Positions 17,098 through 26,329 of a DNA stretch of 64,000 nucleotides are shown here, one piece after another. The DNA is taken from the NCBI GenBank assembly GCA_964395095.1, contig CAYMZZ010000009.1, positions 171,642-235,641 on the forward strand, given 5' to 3'. The position numbers and the translations under genes were made by a program. Each line of letters starts with the position of its first letter. The stretch's first letter is position 1. Origin of the DNA: CAYMZZ01 sp964395095. GTDB lineage: Bacteria > Bacteroidota > Bacteroidia > Chitinophagales > Chitinophagaceae. Under the pieces are notes generated by a model. The model made no database searches and was not told the origin of the DNA. It saw only the letters and a program-made list of their open reading frames with translations.

Positions 17098-20000
17098 ATG
17101 GCAGCGAAATACCGGGAATTTACAGGCCTTAATTTGCCTTCGATAGAGGCGGAGATTTTGGCGAAATGGTCAGAAAATCAGGCGTTTGAAAAGAGTATCA
17201 GCCTGCGCGAAGGTGCGCCTTCCTTTGTGTTTTACGAAGGGCCGCCCAGTGCCAATGGTATGCCCGGCATCCACCACGTTATTTCCCGTACCCTGAAAGA
17301 CCTGGTTTGCCGCTACAAAACCATGAAGGGGTTCCAGGTACATCGCAAAGGCGGCTGGGATACCCATGGCCTGCCTATTGAGCTGGGGGTGGAAAAAGAG
17401 TTGGGCATTACCAAAGAAGATATCGGGGTTAAGATCTCCGTGGAGGAGTATAACCAGAAATGTCGCGAAGCCGTATTACGCTATAAAGACAAATGGGATG
17501 AGATCACCCGGAAGATGGGTTATTGGGTGGATTTGGATGATCCCTATATCACCTTCCGCAACGAATACATCGAAACCCTTTGGTGGCTGCTGAGCGAGCT
17601 CTACCAAAAAGGCCTGCTTTATGAAAGCGTGAGCATTCAACCTTATTCGCCGGCAGCGGGTACCGGTCTCAGTTCGCATGAATTGAACCAGCCCGGAACT
17701 TACAAAGACGTGAAAGACACATCGGCTGTTGCGATGTTCAGGATTCTGTCCGATACAAAAAGCAATTTTCTCTTTGAGGCGGCGGCAAAAGACCATGGCG
17801 ATTTGTTTTTCCTGGCCTGGACCACCACTCCCTGGACCCTGCCCAGTAACCTGGGTCTTACCGTTGGCGGAGATATTGATTATGTGCTGGTGAAAACCTT
17901 TAATCCCTATACCCATCAGCCCATCCAGGTTGTATTGGCCAAAGCCTTACTCGGCAAATACTTCAAACCGGAAGCGGAGAATGGGGATTTTGATCACTAT
18001 TCGGCAGAAACCAAACTATTACCCTGGGCTGTGCTGGCTGAATGTAAGGGCGCACAACTGGAGGGTTGTCGTTACGAACAACTGCTGCCTTATGAGGCCA
18101 ATTCGCCGGAAGCAATCCGGGCAATTACGCCCGATGCGGATCCCTTCCGCGTGCTGGTAGATGATTTTGTGACTACCGAAGATGGTACAGGTATCGTACA
18201 TACCGCGCCGGCATTTGGAGCAGATGATTATAAAGTGGGACGTAAATACCAGATCGGCATCCTGATCATGGTAGACCGCGAAGGGAAGTTTGTGCAGGGA
18301 ATGGGAGAGTTTAGTGGCCGCTTTGTGAAGAATTATAAGGATGAGGAGAACTATGTAGATGTGAATGTGGACATCAGCGTGAAGCTGAAAAAAGAGAATC
18401 GGGCTTTCAAAGTAGAGAAGTACGAGCACAGCTATCCGCACTGCTGGCGCACCGATAAACCCGTGCTCTATTATCCCCTCGATGCCTGGTTTATCCGCAC
18501 CACGGCGCTGCGCGACAGAATGGTGGAACTGAATAAGACCATCAACTGGAAACCCCGTTCCACCGGCGAAGGCCGATTTGGCAACTGGCTGGAGAATATG
18601 GTAGACTGGAACCTGAGCCGCAGCCGATTCTGGGGCACGCCATTACCGATCTGGAAGACGGTTGACGCCAGCGACAACTATATTGATCTGAAAGAGGGTG
18701 GCGAGCAGCTTTGCATCGGTTCCGCCGCCGAACTGATAGCGGAAATGGACAAGGCAGCCGCTGCCGGTATTCAGCAACCTGAAACCGTGGCCCGGCAGGG
18801 AAAGGATATCGACCTGCATAAGCCTTATGTGGATGATATCATCCTGATCAGCGCTTCCGGTAAGCGCATGAAGCGAGTGCCCGATCTGATTGATGTATGG
18901 TTCGACAGCGGCGCCATGCCCTATGCGCAATGGGGATTACCCAAAGAAAGAAAAGGATTGCGACCCACCCGCGAAGAATGCCTGGCTTATTGGAGCGCAC
19001 AACAACATACCAGTCCGCAACCCGGTAAATGGGAAGGCGCTGATTTTATAGCAGAAGGAGTGGACCAAACCCGCGGATGGTTCTATACCCTGCATGCGCT
19101 GGCCAGTTTGTTGTTCGACAGTGTGGCTTATAAAACGGTGGTGAGTAATGGGCTGGTGCTGGATAAGAATGGGAACAAGATGAGTAAGCGGCTCGGTAAT
19201 GTGGTAAACCCCTTTGAGACTATTGAAAAATTTGGCGCCGATGCTACCCGCTGGTACCTGATCACCAATGCATCGCCCTGGGACAATTTGAAGTTCGACA
19301 GCGAAGGCATCCGGGAAGTACAAAGAAAATATTTTGGAACCTTATACAACACCTATCAGTTTTTCGTCCTCTATGCCAATGTAGATGGCTTTGCCTTTAA
19401 GGAGGAATATATACCGCTGGCGCAACGCCCGGAAATTGATCGCTGGATATTGTCGGTATTGAATACGGTAGTGAAGAAGGTGAATGCCGCGATGGATGAC
19501 TATGAACCCACACAGGCGGGGCGACTTTTGGAAGATTTTGTAGATGAGCAATTGAGCAACTGGTATGTGCGTCTGTGTCGCCGTCGTTTCTGGAAGGGCG
19601 AATATGGCCAGGACAAGATTGCGGCCTACCAAACCCTTTATGAATGTTTGGAAACCATCACCCGCCTGATGGCTCCCATATCACCCTTCTTCAGCGATGT
19701 AATTTTCCATGAGCTGAATGAAGTGACGGGTCGGTTTACCCAGGCATCGGTGCATCATGCCGATTTTCCCGTAGCGAATGAGCAGGCCATCGATGAGTTG
19801 CTGGAAGAAAGAATGCAGTTGGCACAGGATGCATCATCGCTGGTGCTTTCCCTGCGGAAGAAAGTAAATATAAAAGTGCGACAACCGCTGCAAAAGATCC
19901 TAATACCAGTCCTGAACCCGCGCATGAAAGAGCAGCTTAGCCAGGTAGAAGACCTGATCAGGGCGGAAGTGAACGTGAAAGCCGTGGAGTACCTGGAGCC

Positions 20001-20541
20001 GGACAACAGCTTTATCCGTAAAAAGATCAAACCCAATTTCGTGGCGCTGGGCAAGCGATTGGGGGCCAAAATGAAACAGGTGAGTGCGGCCCTCGCCAGC
20101 TTCAGTCAGGAGCAGATAGCGGTTTTCGAAAAAGAGGGACAATATAGTTTGTCAATTGATGGCGAACACGTAATATTACAGATTACCGATGTGGAGCTGA
20201 GCAGTGAAGATATTCCGGGCTGGACGGTAGCGGCCAAGGGGCCTTTGACCGTGGCGTTGGACATCACACTAACCCCTGCATTGGAAGCCGAAGGAGATGC
20301 CCGTGAATTCGTAAACCGGATTCAGAAAATCCGCAAGGACAGTGGGTTTGAGCTAACAGACCGGATTGAAGTAATTGTGGCGGCAGCGAATGGCATGGAG
20401 GAATCGTTGGCTAAGTTTAAAGACTATATTTGCGCCGAAATCCTGGCCGACAGCCTCGAATTTCGATCGGAAATAGAAGGAGGAACGGAAATTGAAGTGA
20501 ATGACAGGGTATTAAAAGCAATTGTTTCAAAAAAAGGCTAA
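17098..20541 (+). CDS. ileS: Isoleucyl-tRNA synthetase, type 2, with GxHH active-site motif
   Basis: 1147 residues from ATG 17098 (MAAKYREFTG). It charges tRNA-Ile in the cytoplasm. Class I signatures are altered: instead of HIGH the protein reads G57-I-H-H60 (in GMPGIHH), and instead of KMSKS it reads K694-MSKR. The editing domain (WTTTPWTLPSNLGL, then GTGIVHTAPAFGADDY) is intact. KMSKR and overall length mark the eukaryote-like type 2 enzyme, which is tolerant to mupirocin; a swapped GxHH first motif has been reported to give extreme mupirocin resistance. The following TraR/DksA-like gene starts 6 bp later, so the two are cotranscribed. Identity is certain; drug behaviour is inference from published work on the motif. 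Confidence 0.98.
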   Translation: MAAKYREFTGLNLPSIEAEILAKWSENQAFEKSISLREGAPSFVFYEGPPSANGMPGIHHVISRTLKDLVCRYKTMKGFQVHRKGGWDTHGLPIELGVEKELGITKEDIGVKISVEEYNQKCREAVLRYKDKWDEITRKMGYWVDLDDPYITFRNEYIETLWWLLSELYQKGLLYESVSIQPYSPAAGTGLSSHELNQPGTYKDVKDTSAVAMFRILSDTKSNFLFEAAAKDHGDLFFLAWTTTPWTLPSNLGLTVGGDIDYVLVKTFNPYTHQPIQVVLAKALLGKYFKPEAENGDFDHYSAETKLLPWAVLAECKGAQLEGCRYEQLLPYEANSPEAIRAITPDADPFRVLVDDFVTTEDGTGIVHTAPAFGADDYKVGRKYQIGILIMVDREGKFVQGMGEFSGRFVKNYKDEENYVDVNVDISVKLKKENRAFKVEKYEHSYPHCWRTDKPVLYYPLDAWFIRTTALRDRMVELNKTINWKPRSTGEGRFGNWLENMVDWNLSRSRFWGTPLPIWKTVDASDNYIDLKEGGEQLCIGSAAELIAEMDKAAAAGIQQPETVARQGKDIDLHKPYVDDIILISASGKRMKRVPDLIDVWFDSGAMPYAQWGLPKERKGLRPTREECLAYWSAQQHTSPQPGKWEGADFIAEGVDQTRGWFYTLHALASLLFDSVAYKTVVSNGLVLDKNGNKMSKRLGNVVNPFETIEKFGADATRWYLITNASPWDNLKFDSEGIREVQRKYFGTLYNTYQFFVLYANVDGFAFKEEYIPLAQRPEIDRWILSVLNTVVKKVNAAMDDYEPTQAGRLLEDFVDEQLSNWYVRLCRRRFWKGEYGQDKIAAYQTLYECLETITRLMAPISPFFSDVIFHELNEVTGRFTQASVHHADFPVANEQAIDELLEERMQLAQDASSLVLSLRKKVNIKVRQPLQKILIPVLNPRMKEQLSQVEDLIRAEVNVKAVEYLEPDNSFIRKKIKPNFVALGKRLGAKMKQVSAALASFSQEQIAVFEKEGQYSLSIDGEHVILQITDVELSSEDIPGWTVAAKGPLTVALDITLTPALEAEGDAREFVNRIQKIRKDSGFELTDRIEVIVAAANGMEESLAKFKDYICAEILADSLEFRSEIEGGTEIEVNDRVLKAIVSKKG

Positions 20542-20546
20542 GTACT

Positions 20547-21464
20547 ATGGCTAATAAGAAACCTGCGCCGAAGGCCAAGCCGGCAGCGAAAAAGCCAGCC
20601 AGCAAAGCAGCAGCCAAGCCTGCTGCCAAAGCGAAACCGGCCGCTAAAAAGGCGGCTCCGAAAAAAGCGGCTCCCAAGCCTGCTGCCAAAGCGAAACCGG
20701 CTCCCAAAAAGGCAGCACCGAAGAAGGCGGCTCCGAAAAAAGCGGCTCCCAAGCCGGTTGTGAAGAAGGAGGCTCCGAAAAAAGCGGCGACGCCCAAACC
20801 CAGACCAGCGTTACGAAAGCCTGAACCAAAGGCTACCAAACCTGTCCCTGCACCTGTTGCCAAGCCGGCACCCAAACCGGAACCAGCACCTGCGCCATTG
20901 CCGAAAAAACCGGCAGCCAATGATCCGCAATCCCTGGTTTCCATCAAACCCGCACCGCGACCCGTGCTGAAAAAAGAACCACCCAAACCTTCGAAAGTGG
21001 TGATTCCCAAAACCAGCATAAAATCTGCGGTAAAATATGAACCCGAATTCACTAAATCCGTTTTAGATACACCTATAAACGAACAAACCGGACCCACTAT
21101 GCGCTATTCAGACAACGACCTCGCCGAGTTCAGAGAGATTATCAACCGGAAACTGGATGCAGCCAAAAAAGAATTGGCTTATCTGCAAGGATTGATTACC
21201 CGCCGCGATGAAGGCGGCGATATGGACGAGGCCCGCTATATGACCATGGAAGATGGCAGTGTAAGCATGGAACGTGAGCAACTGAGCCAGATGGCCAGCC
21301 GCCAGATCACTTTTATCGATCACCTCGAAAAAGCCCTGATGCGTATCGAAAATAAAACCTATGGCGTTTGCCGGGTTACGGGTAAACTAATCGACAAAGC
21401 ACGTCTGCGGGCAGTGCCGCATGCTACATTGAGTATAGAAGCAAAGCAGATGATGAACAAGTAA
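20547..21464 (+). CDS. TraR/DksA-like protein with long Lys/Ala/Pro-rich N-terminal tail
   Basis: 305 residues in two parts. Residues 1 to about 165 are a histone H1-like low-complexity tail made of repeated KPAAKAKPA, KKAAPKKAA and PKPEPAPAP units, strongly basic and probably disordered. Residues 185-305 match the DksA/TraR domain: a coiled-coil pair (LAEFREIINRKLDAAKKELAYL) and the GVCRVTGKLIDKARLRAVPHATLS zinc-finger region. Only one of the four canonical zinc Cys remains (CRVT for CxxC, none in the second pair), so zinc binding is unlikely; this degenerate form is common in Bacteroidota. DksA proteins act on RNA polymerase, and the basic tail suggests nucleic acid binding. Cotranscribed with ileS and followed by a strong terminator. 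Confidence 0.88.
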   Translation: MANKKPAPKAKPAAKKPASKAAAKPAAKAKPAAKKAAPKKAAPKPAAKAKPAPKKAAPKKAAPKKAAPKPVVKKEAPKKAATPKPRPALRKPEPKATKPVPAPVAKPAPKPEPAPAPLPKKPAANDPQSLVSIKPAPRPVLKKEPPKPSKVVIPKTSIKSAVKYEPEFTKSVLDTPINEQTGPTMRYSDNDLAEFREIINRKLDAAKKELAYLQGLITRRDEGGDMDEARYMTMEDGSVSMEREQLSQMASRQITFIDHLEKALMRIENKTYGVCRVTGKLIDKARLRAVPHATLSIEAKQMMNK

Positions 21465-21493
21465 CAAAAAACGGAGCTCTGCTCCGTTTTTTG
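21465..21493 (+). terminator. Rho-independent terminator after ileS operon
   Basis: CAAAAAACGGAGC-TCT-GCTCCGTTTTTTG is a perfect 13-bp stem with a 3-nt loop and a T6 tract, immediately after the stop codon at 21464. Its A/T symmetry means it could work on both strands. Confidence 0.93.
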
Positions 21494-21494
21494 T

Positions 21495-21530
21495 TTACGT
21501 AATACGTAGTACGTAATACGTACTACGTAA
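21495..21530. repeat. ACGTAATACGTAGTACG-type repeat
   Basis: A near-palindromic run of ACGTAATACG and TACGTACTACG words directly after the terminator, followed by TAAACTTTAAACTCTAAACC words up to about 21570. The same two word families are paired in nested order at 27080-27350. Confidence 0.75.
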
Positions 21531-21591
21531 GGGTCCTTAAACGCTAAACTTTAAACTCTAAACCCTAAACCCTTCACAGCATTCGCCTTTT

Positions 21592-22320
21592 TCACTTTAT
21601 CAATGCAATCAATCCCAGGCTCAACACGAGTCCATGGTTCCTGCTCTTGGAACTGATATCACTGACGAGTTGTTCATCAGGGCTTCCATCGAGGTCGATG
21701 TCCCGGTCTGTATCGGTGCGTATCTTGTTTTTCTCGTAGCGAAATTCATAACCTGCGCTGATGTCGAGGCCTATTGTTGACGACAACATTCTTGTCAGGC
21801 CAAGCTGCAAACCTGCTCCGGCGAAGAAGTTGCCCTTGCTTTTACCAATATAGGATTCGCGGTAGGTGCTGGTATAGCTAAAGCCCTCCGTCCGGCTCTG
21901 CCCGAAACCGGCGTCGATGTTAACTTGCCCAAAAGGCAGGTATTTGCCGGAACTTCCCAGGTATTGCCGCGCGAATAGGCCCAGCCCCCATTCCGATACC
22001 CGGTCTTCTTTTTTACGGAAAGTGATATTGTTGGCAGCATCAATGTACTTGTCGTACCGAAAACCGGCCAGTAGTCTTGCGCCCAGCAGGGTTTCGTTGG
22101 AAACAAAATAACCCAGCGAAGGTGTAAGGCGGAAGCCCAGTGAGTTGGTATTGGAGCGATAGCCCGTGGTGGGCGCTTGTGCGGAATAATCCGTTTGGCC
22201 CGCATCAAAGAACAATCCACCCAGGCTGAATCCCGCCACGCGGGTACCCTTCGAAAACTGGCTATGGCAGATGGCGGGTAAGAGCAGTATCATAATAATG
22301 GCACAGAAGAATCGGTTCAT
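21592..22320 (-). CDS. Outer-membrane beta-barrel protein (porin-like)
   Basis: About 242 residues from ATG 22320, chosen because it begins a clean signal peptide (MNRFFCAIIMILLLPAICHS); the longer frame from 22413 adds 31 unlikely residues. The mature part alternates aromatic and polar residues with Gly-rich turns (LGFRLTPSLGYFVSN, GAGLQLGLTRMLSS, ISAGYEFRYEKNKIR), typical of small 8- to 10-strand barrels of the OMP_b-brl group. An acidic loop near the end (DTDRDIDLDGSPDE) resembles calcium-binding loops. No function beyond an outer-membrane barrel can be assigned. Confidence 0.82.
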   Translation of the reverse strand: MNRFFCAIIMILLLPAICHSQFSKGTRVAGFSLGGLFFDAGQTDYSAQAPTTGYRSNTNSLGFRLTPSLGYFVSNETLLGARLLAGFRYDKYIDAANNITFRKKEDRVSEWGLGLFARQYLGSSGKYLPFGQVNIDAGFGQSRTEGFSYTSTYRESYIGKSKGNFFAGAGLQLGLTRMLSSTIGLDISAGYEFRYEKNKIRTDTDRDIDLDGSPDEQLVSDISSKSRNHGLVLSLGLIALIK

Positions 22321-22542
22321 ATCGGAATGATTTGAAAGAATACTGTAAAGAACATGGTGCCTAAAGCCAATCAGGGCCGGAGGCCAGCTATTCGCCTTCG
22401 AAAATAGGGGCAATTCATGAATTCTGCTATAGGCGATCCGTAGCCGGGGCAGTCAATTTTAAATAAAAAAGGCAATTTTGGAAAAATGAAGTTTTCCGTT
22501 TACTTTTAAAACAGAAACCAATTCACTGCCAAAACAAACTAT

Positions 22543-23187
22543 ATGAGAAAGTTCAGTTCCCTCTCCCTTCTCGTTCTTGCTATCAGCTTTTTGGCCAGTT
22601 GTACGAAAGAAGGTCCTGAAGGACCTGTTGGTGCTACTGGTCCGCAAGGCCCTCCCGGCTCCCCTGGCGCTCCAGGTGCCCCCGGTACGCCCGGTGCCGG
22701 TATCACCACTTATTCTGCCTGGTACACTACTGTGGCAGCCGACTGGGTTACCGCCGCACCGCTTGGACAGTATACCGCTTCTTTCCGCTTCGATCGGAAT
22801 GCGCCCGGCATTACACAGGCCATTATTGACAATGGTGTGGTGCTGGCTTACGTGAAGAGTTGGCGTGTATTCGGTTTCCCACGTGCAACCGAAACGGCGC
22901 AAATGCCTTACCTGGCTGATATTGATTTCATGGATTATTATGATTATGTGATTCCGGCACCCGGCACGCTTCGGCATCTTTACAAATCGCTGGCTCCCTG
23001 GGGAGCAAGCGACCTGGCTGGAACACAATTCCGCTATATCCTCATCTCGGGTAGTGTTGCCGGAGGCAGAGGTGTAGACTCACAGGTTACTTACGGAGGT
23101 TATACACTCGATCAGTTGAAAAGTATGAGCTACGAAGAAGTGGCAGCCACTTTCCAGATTCCGGAGAACGGCTCCAATCTTCCATAA
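22543..23187 (+). CDS. Collagen-like repeat lipoprotein
   Basis: 214 residues. Signal peptide with lipobox LASC (Cys20), then ten perfect Gly-X-Y triplets (residues 24-53, GPEGPVGATGPQGPPG and onward), then a globular C-terminal domain of about 160 residues rich in aromatics. Short collagen-like stalks directly after the lipid anchor are common in Bacteroidota lipoproteins and probably lift the globular domain off the membrane as a trimer. The C-terminal domain is not recognised. A hairpin terminator follows. Confidence 0.87.
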   Translation: MRKFSSLSLLVLAISFLASCTKEGPEGPVGATGPQGPPGSPGAPGAPGTPGAGITTYSAWYTTVAADWVTAAPLGQYTASFRFDRNAPGITQAIIDNGVVLAYVKSWRVFGFPRATETAQMPYLADIDFMDYYDYVIPAPGTLRHLYKSLAPWGASDLAGTQFRYILISGSVAGGRGVDSQVTYGGYTLDQLKSMSYEEVAATFQIPENGSNLP

Positions 23188-23206
23188 GTCTGTTTACCAT
23201 ACAGGA

Positions 23207-23238
23207 AAATGCCGGCTTCCCTCGGGGGCTGGCATTTT
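23207..23238 (+). terminator. Terminator after collagen-like gene
   Basis: AAAATGCC (23207-23214) pairs with GGCATTTT (23231-23238), and the stem continues inward through GGCTTCC/GGGGGCT with G-T wobbles. A run of T follows the 3' arm. Confidence 0.75.
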
Positions 23239-23397
23239 TATTTCGAGGCATAATGAAGAGGATTGCGTAAAATTGCCGAAAGAGAAGCTTATCCTTTTAA
23301 ATTACCAGCAAACTCTTTTTTCAAAGAGCAAACTATAAACCTTAGCCAAATCCACAAATCCACAAATCCGCCAATTCACAAATCAATATCAACTATC

Positions 23398-23877
23398 ATG
23401 CTCGTCCATTTCTCTTACGATAAGGCTCAGGTTTTGCAGGCGCTTCGTTATCATTTTATCAGCCGCCCGGAGATCCGTACGATGATCATTGTCGTGAATT
23501 TATTTGCCCTGGGATCCATAATTCTTTATGCCATGAAATACATCACTGCATTCGCTTTCCTGATCGGCTCCCTGCTTTGGATTGTGCTGATGATCAGTTT
23601 CTGGTTTGTTCTTCCCATGCTGGTATACCGAAGGGCTGAAACCTTTCGCCATTCTTTTTCGATGAACTTCGGTAGCGAACAATTTACACTCGAACATCAA
23701 AATGGCCAGCGCTCCTGGCCCTGGAAGGCATTGAGCTATTTTATGGAAAGCCCAAATTTTTTCCATCTCTATTTCGATAGCCGTTCCTTTTTACTGGTCC
23801 CCAAATCGGGATTAAAAGATTCGGATGAAGTGCAGCAGTTGAGGCATTTGCTGGCGGAGAAAGTGCGAAGGAAGTGA
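23398..23877 (+). CDS. YcxB-like membrane protein
   Basis: About 159 residues from ATG 23398; the open frame back to 23263 would translate an ATCCACAAATCC-type repeat and is not used. Two adjacent hydrophobic helices (about residues 30-50 and 52-80) are followed by a C-terminal domain with FTLEHQNGQRSWPWKALSYFMESPNFFHLYF and FLLVPKSGL, which is the YcxB-like domain pattern: a PH-like fold on the cytoplasmic side. Function is not known for the family. The gene stands alone. Confidence 0.75.
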   Translation: MLVHFSYDKAQVLQALRYHFISRPEIRTMIIVVNLFALGSIILYAMKYITAFAFLIGSLLWIVLMISFWFVLPMLVYRRAETFRHSFSMNFGSEQFTLEHQNGQRSWPWKALSYFMESPNFFHLYFDSRSFLLVPKSGLKDSDEVQQLRHLLAEKVRRK

Positions 23878-23881
23878 AGAG

Positions 23882-24027
23882 AAGTTATAAGTTTTAAGTT
23901 ATAAGTTTTAAGTTGTATGGAGTGTGTTTAGCGAATGTATATTCATAAAGATACAATATTAGATAAGCGACTAATAAACTAACATTATCCCCAAACACTT
24001 AAAACTTAGAACTTACAACTTAAAACT
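23882..24027. repeat. Inverted pair of AAGTTATAAGTTTTAAG-type repeats
   Basis: The left arm (23882-23916) is made of AGTTATAAGTTTTA words and begins just after the YcxB-like stop. The right arm (23997-24027) reads CTTAAAACTTAGAACTTAC and ends at the stop of the convergent GNAT gene. The spacer is about 80 bp of AT-rich sequence. Confidence 0.75.
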
Positions 24028-24030
24028 CTT

Positions 24031-24459
24031 TCACAGCTTTTTCTCCATAATAAAATGCGGAATCGTTACTTCCATAAAGGGCTCACCTATGGCTCTGTAG
24101 CCTACTTTTTCATAAAAGCCCACGGCATTGGAGCGGGCGTGCATGCGTATATGCTGAAAACCTCTGTCGCGTGCGATATTCTCGGCAAAATTCATCAGGG
24201 CGCGGCCAATGCCCTTGCCCTGCAGGTCGTTGAGAACGGCCATTTGTCGTAAGCGGGCCACGCCGGGTTTTTCCTCCACCAGCATACAACAGCCCAGGAT
24301 TCGCTCATCTTCAAAAGCCGCTATCAGCAAATTGTCTTTTTCCGATTCCAGTTCATCTTCCGTGAAATGCAGGCCAAGCGGTTTGCGCAGGATATCGTCC
24401 CGCAGCTTCACCATCTGCCGGTATTCAGCCGTGCCATGATCTATGATTTTCAGTGCCAT
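24031..24459 (-). CDS. GNAT family N-acetyltransferase
   Basis: About 142 residues from ATG 24459 (MALKIIDHG); the longer frame from 24516 adds 19 residues without support. The acetyl-CoA loop is RQMAVLNDLQGKGIGRALM, matching the Q/RxxGxG/A consensus, followed by HIRMHARSNAVGFYEKVGY, the usual C-terminal strand-helix of the GNAT fold. It acetylates an unknown small molecule or protein amine in the cytoplasm. Resembles the ElaA-like small group. Gene stands alone. Confidence 0.88.
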   Translation of the reverse strand: MALKIIDHGTAEYRQMVKLRDDILRKPLGLHFTEDELESEKDNLLIAAFEDERILGCCMLVEEKPGVARLRQMAVLNDLQGKGIGRALMNFAENIARDRGFQHIRMHARSNAVGFYEKVGYRAIGEPFMEVTIPHFIMEKKL

Positions 24460-24640
24460 GTAGTTTGGTTGTGCCTTGCAGGCAAACAAATTACAAATAT
24501 CCACGCATACAGCCAACGGTGGTCAAAAGATAATTTTACGGTAAAACTCAGGTTATTAATGGTATTATCCCTTAATTTACAATTCATTGGGTGAATTCCG
24601 GAAAAAATGCGCTTTCCGATGTTGGTTTACTCAAAAAGTA

Positions 24641-24648
24641 TATTTTTG
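24641..24648 (+). promoter_or_regulatory. -7 promoter element of acpP (TATTTTTG)
   Basis: TATTTTTG fits TAnnTTTG and lies 25 bp before the acpP start. TTGG at 24622 sits near the -33 position. Confidence 0.5.
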
Positions 24649-24673
24649 CAGCCAATAACTAAATTTTTACGAC

Positions 24674-24910
24674 ATGTCAGACATTGCATCAAGAGTTAAG
24701 AAGATCATCGTTGACAAACTGGGTGTTGACGAAGCGGAAGTTACCAATGAAGCTTCCTTCACCAATGATCTGGGTGCCGATTCATTAGACACCGTTGAAC
24801 TGATCATGGAATTCGAAAAAGAATTCAACATCTCCATCCCCGATGAGCAGGCTGAGACCATTACTACCGTAGGTCAGGCCGTTGCTTACCTGGAAGAGCA
24901 CGCAAAATAA
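24674..24910 (+). CDS. acpP: Acyl carrier protein
   Basis: 78 residues, the normal length for ACP. The phosphopantetheine attachment Ser is S37 in GADSLDTVEL, and the protein is strongly acidic with the four-helix ACP pattern. It carries growing acyl chains for fatty acid synthesis in the cytoplasm. It leads an acpP-fabF-rnc cluster, an arrangement conserved widely in bacteria. A hairpin follows, which may set a higher acpP transcript level than that of fabF. Confidence 0.98.
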   Translation: MSDIASRVKKIIVDKLGVDEAEVTNEASFTNDLGADSLDTVELIMEFEKEFNISIPDEQAETITTVGQAVAYLEEHAK

Positions 24911-24965
24911 AGCCTCTCTCTCTTTGCTATCCTTTTGGGCGGCAAAGTGGAATGGACAAGATAAA

Positions 24966-25011
24966 AAACCCGCCTTCATCCTGTTACTCCGTACAGTGAA
25001 GGCGTTTTTTT
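24966..25011 (+). terminator. Hairpin between acpP and fabF
   Basis: CGCCTTCA (24971-24978) pairs with TGAAGGCG (24997-25004), with CTGT/ACAG inside, followed by a run of seven T. It looks like a terminator or attenuator that would let acpP be expressed above fabF-rnc. Confidence 0.75.
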
Positions 25012-25060
25012 ACTTAGCCCGATTCCTGTTTGAAAATCCATTAACGAAAGAAACGGCATT

Positions 25061-26314
25061 ATGGAACTGAAAAGGGTTGTTGTTACCGGTATGGGTGCTT
25101 TGACGCCCCTGGGAAATTCTATCGATGATTACTGGAATGGCCTGGTAAATGGTATATCTGGTGCGGATATGATCACCTTGTTTGACGCCAGTAAGTTTCG
25201 TACCAAATTCGCCTGCGAGGTAAAGAATTTCGACCCGGTACAATTTCTCGATCGGAAGGAAGCCCGCAAGATCGATCGGTTTACACAGTTTGCATTAGTA
25301 GCCAGCGATCAGGCCATGGCCGATGCGGGCCTCAACAAAGACAATATCGATCCCGACCGCATAGGTGTGGTTTTCGGTAGTGGAATTGGTGGGCTGATCA
25401 CTTTTCAACAGGAGGTAACGGCTTTTGCACAGGGCGATGGTACGCCCCGTTTCAATCCCTTCTTTATTCCTAAAATGATCCTTGATATTGCGGCAGGACA
25501 GATCAGTATGCGGCACAACCTGCGTGGTCCCAACTATGCGGTGGTGAGCGCCTGTGCCAGCAGTACCAATGCCATAATTGATGCGTTGACCCTGCTGCGC
25601 CTGGGTAAGGCCGATATCATCGTAACCGGTGGCAGCGAGGCGGTGATCAGTGAAGCGGGTGTGGGAGGATTCAATGCCATGAAAGCGATGAGCGAGAGAA
25701 ACGACGATCCCAAAACCGCCAGCCGGCCTTATGATAAGGAGCGGGATGGTTTTGTGATGGGCGAAGCTTCCGGCGTGCTGGTGATGGAAACCCTGGAGCA
25801 TGCCCTTGCACGCGGCGCTAAAATCTATTGCGAAGTAGTGGGCGGTGGTGCCACAGCCGACGCACACCATATTACGGCTCCCCATCCCGAAGGCCTGGGC
25901 GCCAAAAATGTAATGCTCGCTTCCCTTGCCGATGCGGGTATGAAGGCAGAAGAGATCGATTATATCAACACCCATGGCACCAGCACCCCGCTGGGGGATA
26001 TTGCGGAAGTGAAAGCCATATTGGATGTATTTGGCGAACACGCATTCCACCTGAATATCAGTGCCACCAAAAGTATGACCGGGCATTGCCTGGGTGCGGC
26101 CGGCGTTATAGAAGCCATTGCCTGTATCAAGGCCGTGGTACATGATGTGGTTCCACCAACTATCAACCATTTTACGGATGATCCCGAACTGGATCCGCGG
26201 TTGAATTTTACCTTCAACAAAGCGCAGCAAAGAACCGTGAATGCCGCACTGAGCAATACTTTCGGCTTTGGCGGACACAACGCCTGTGTAATCATGAAGA
26301 AGTTCAAAAATTGA
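25061..26314 (+). CDS. fabF: 3-oxoacyl-[acyl-carrier-protein] synthase II
   Basis: 417 residues, typical for FabF. It condenses malonyl-ACP with acyl-ACP in fatty acid elongation. The catalytic Cys is C165 in VSACASSTNAI, and both His are present in NTHGTSTPLGD and SMTGHCLGAAG; the GFGGHNA motif closes the active site. The start at 25061 follows a T-rich leader after the acpP hairpin. The neighbours acpP and rnc confirm the context. Confidence 0.98.
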   Translation: MELKRVVVTGMGALTPLGNSIDDYWNGLVNGISGADMITLFDASKFRTKFACEVKNFDPVQFLDRKEARKIDRFTQFALVASDQAMADAGLNKDNIDPDRIGVVFGSGIGGLITFQQEVTAFAQGDGTPRFNPFFIPKMILDIAAGQISMRHNLRGPNYAVVSACASSTNAIIDALTLLRLGKADIIVTGGSEAVISEAGVGGFNAMKAMSERNDDPKTASRPYDKERDGFVMGEASGVLVMETLEHALARGAKIYCEVVGGGATADAHHITAPHPEGLGAKNVMLASLADAGMKAEEIDYINTHGTSTPLGDIAEVKAILDVFGEHAFHLNISATKSMTGHCLGAAGVIEAIACIKAVVHDVVPPTINHFTDDPELDPRLNFTFNKAQQRTVNAALSNTFGFGGHNACVIMKKFKN

Positions 26315-26329
26315 TTAAATTTTCGTAGC

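Noticed and set aside
25295..26278. 327-codon minus-strand frame opposite fabF
   Set aside because: Shadow of fabF.
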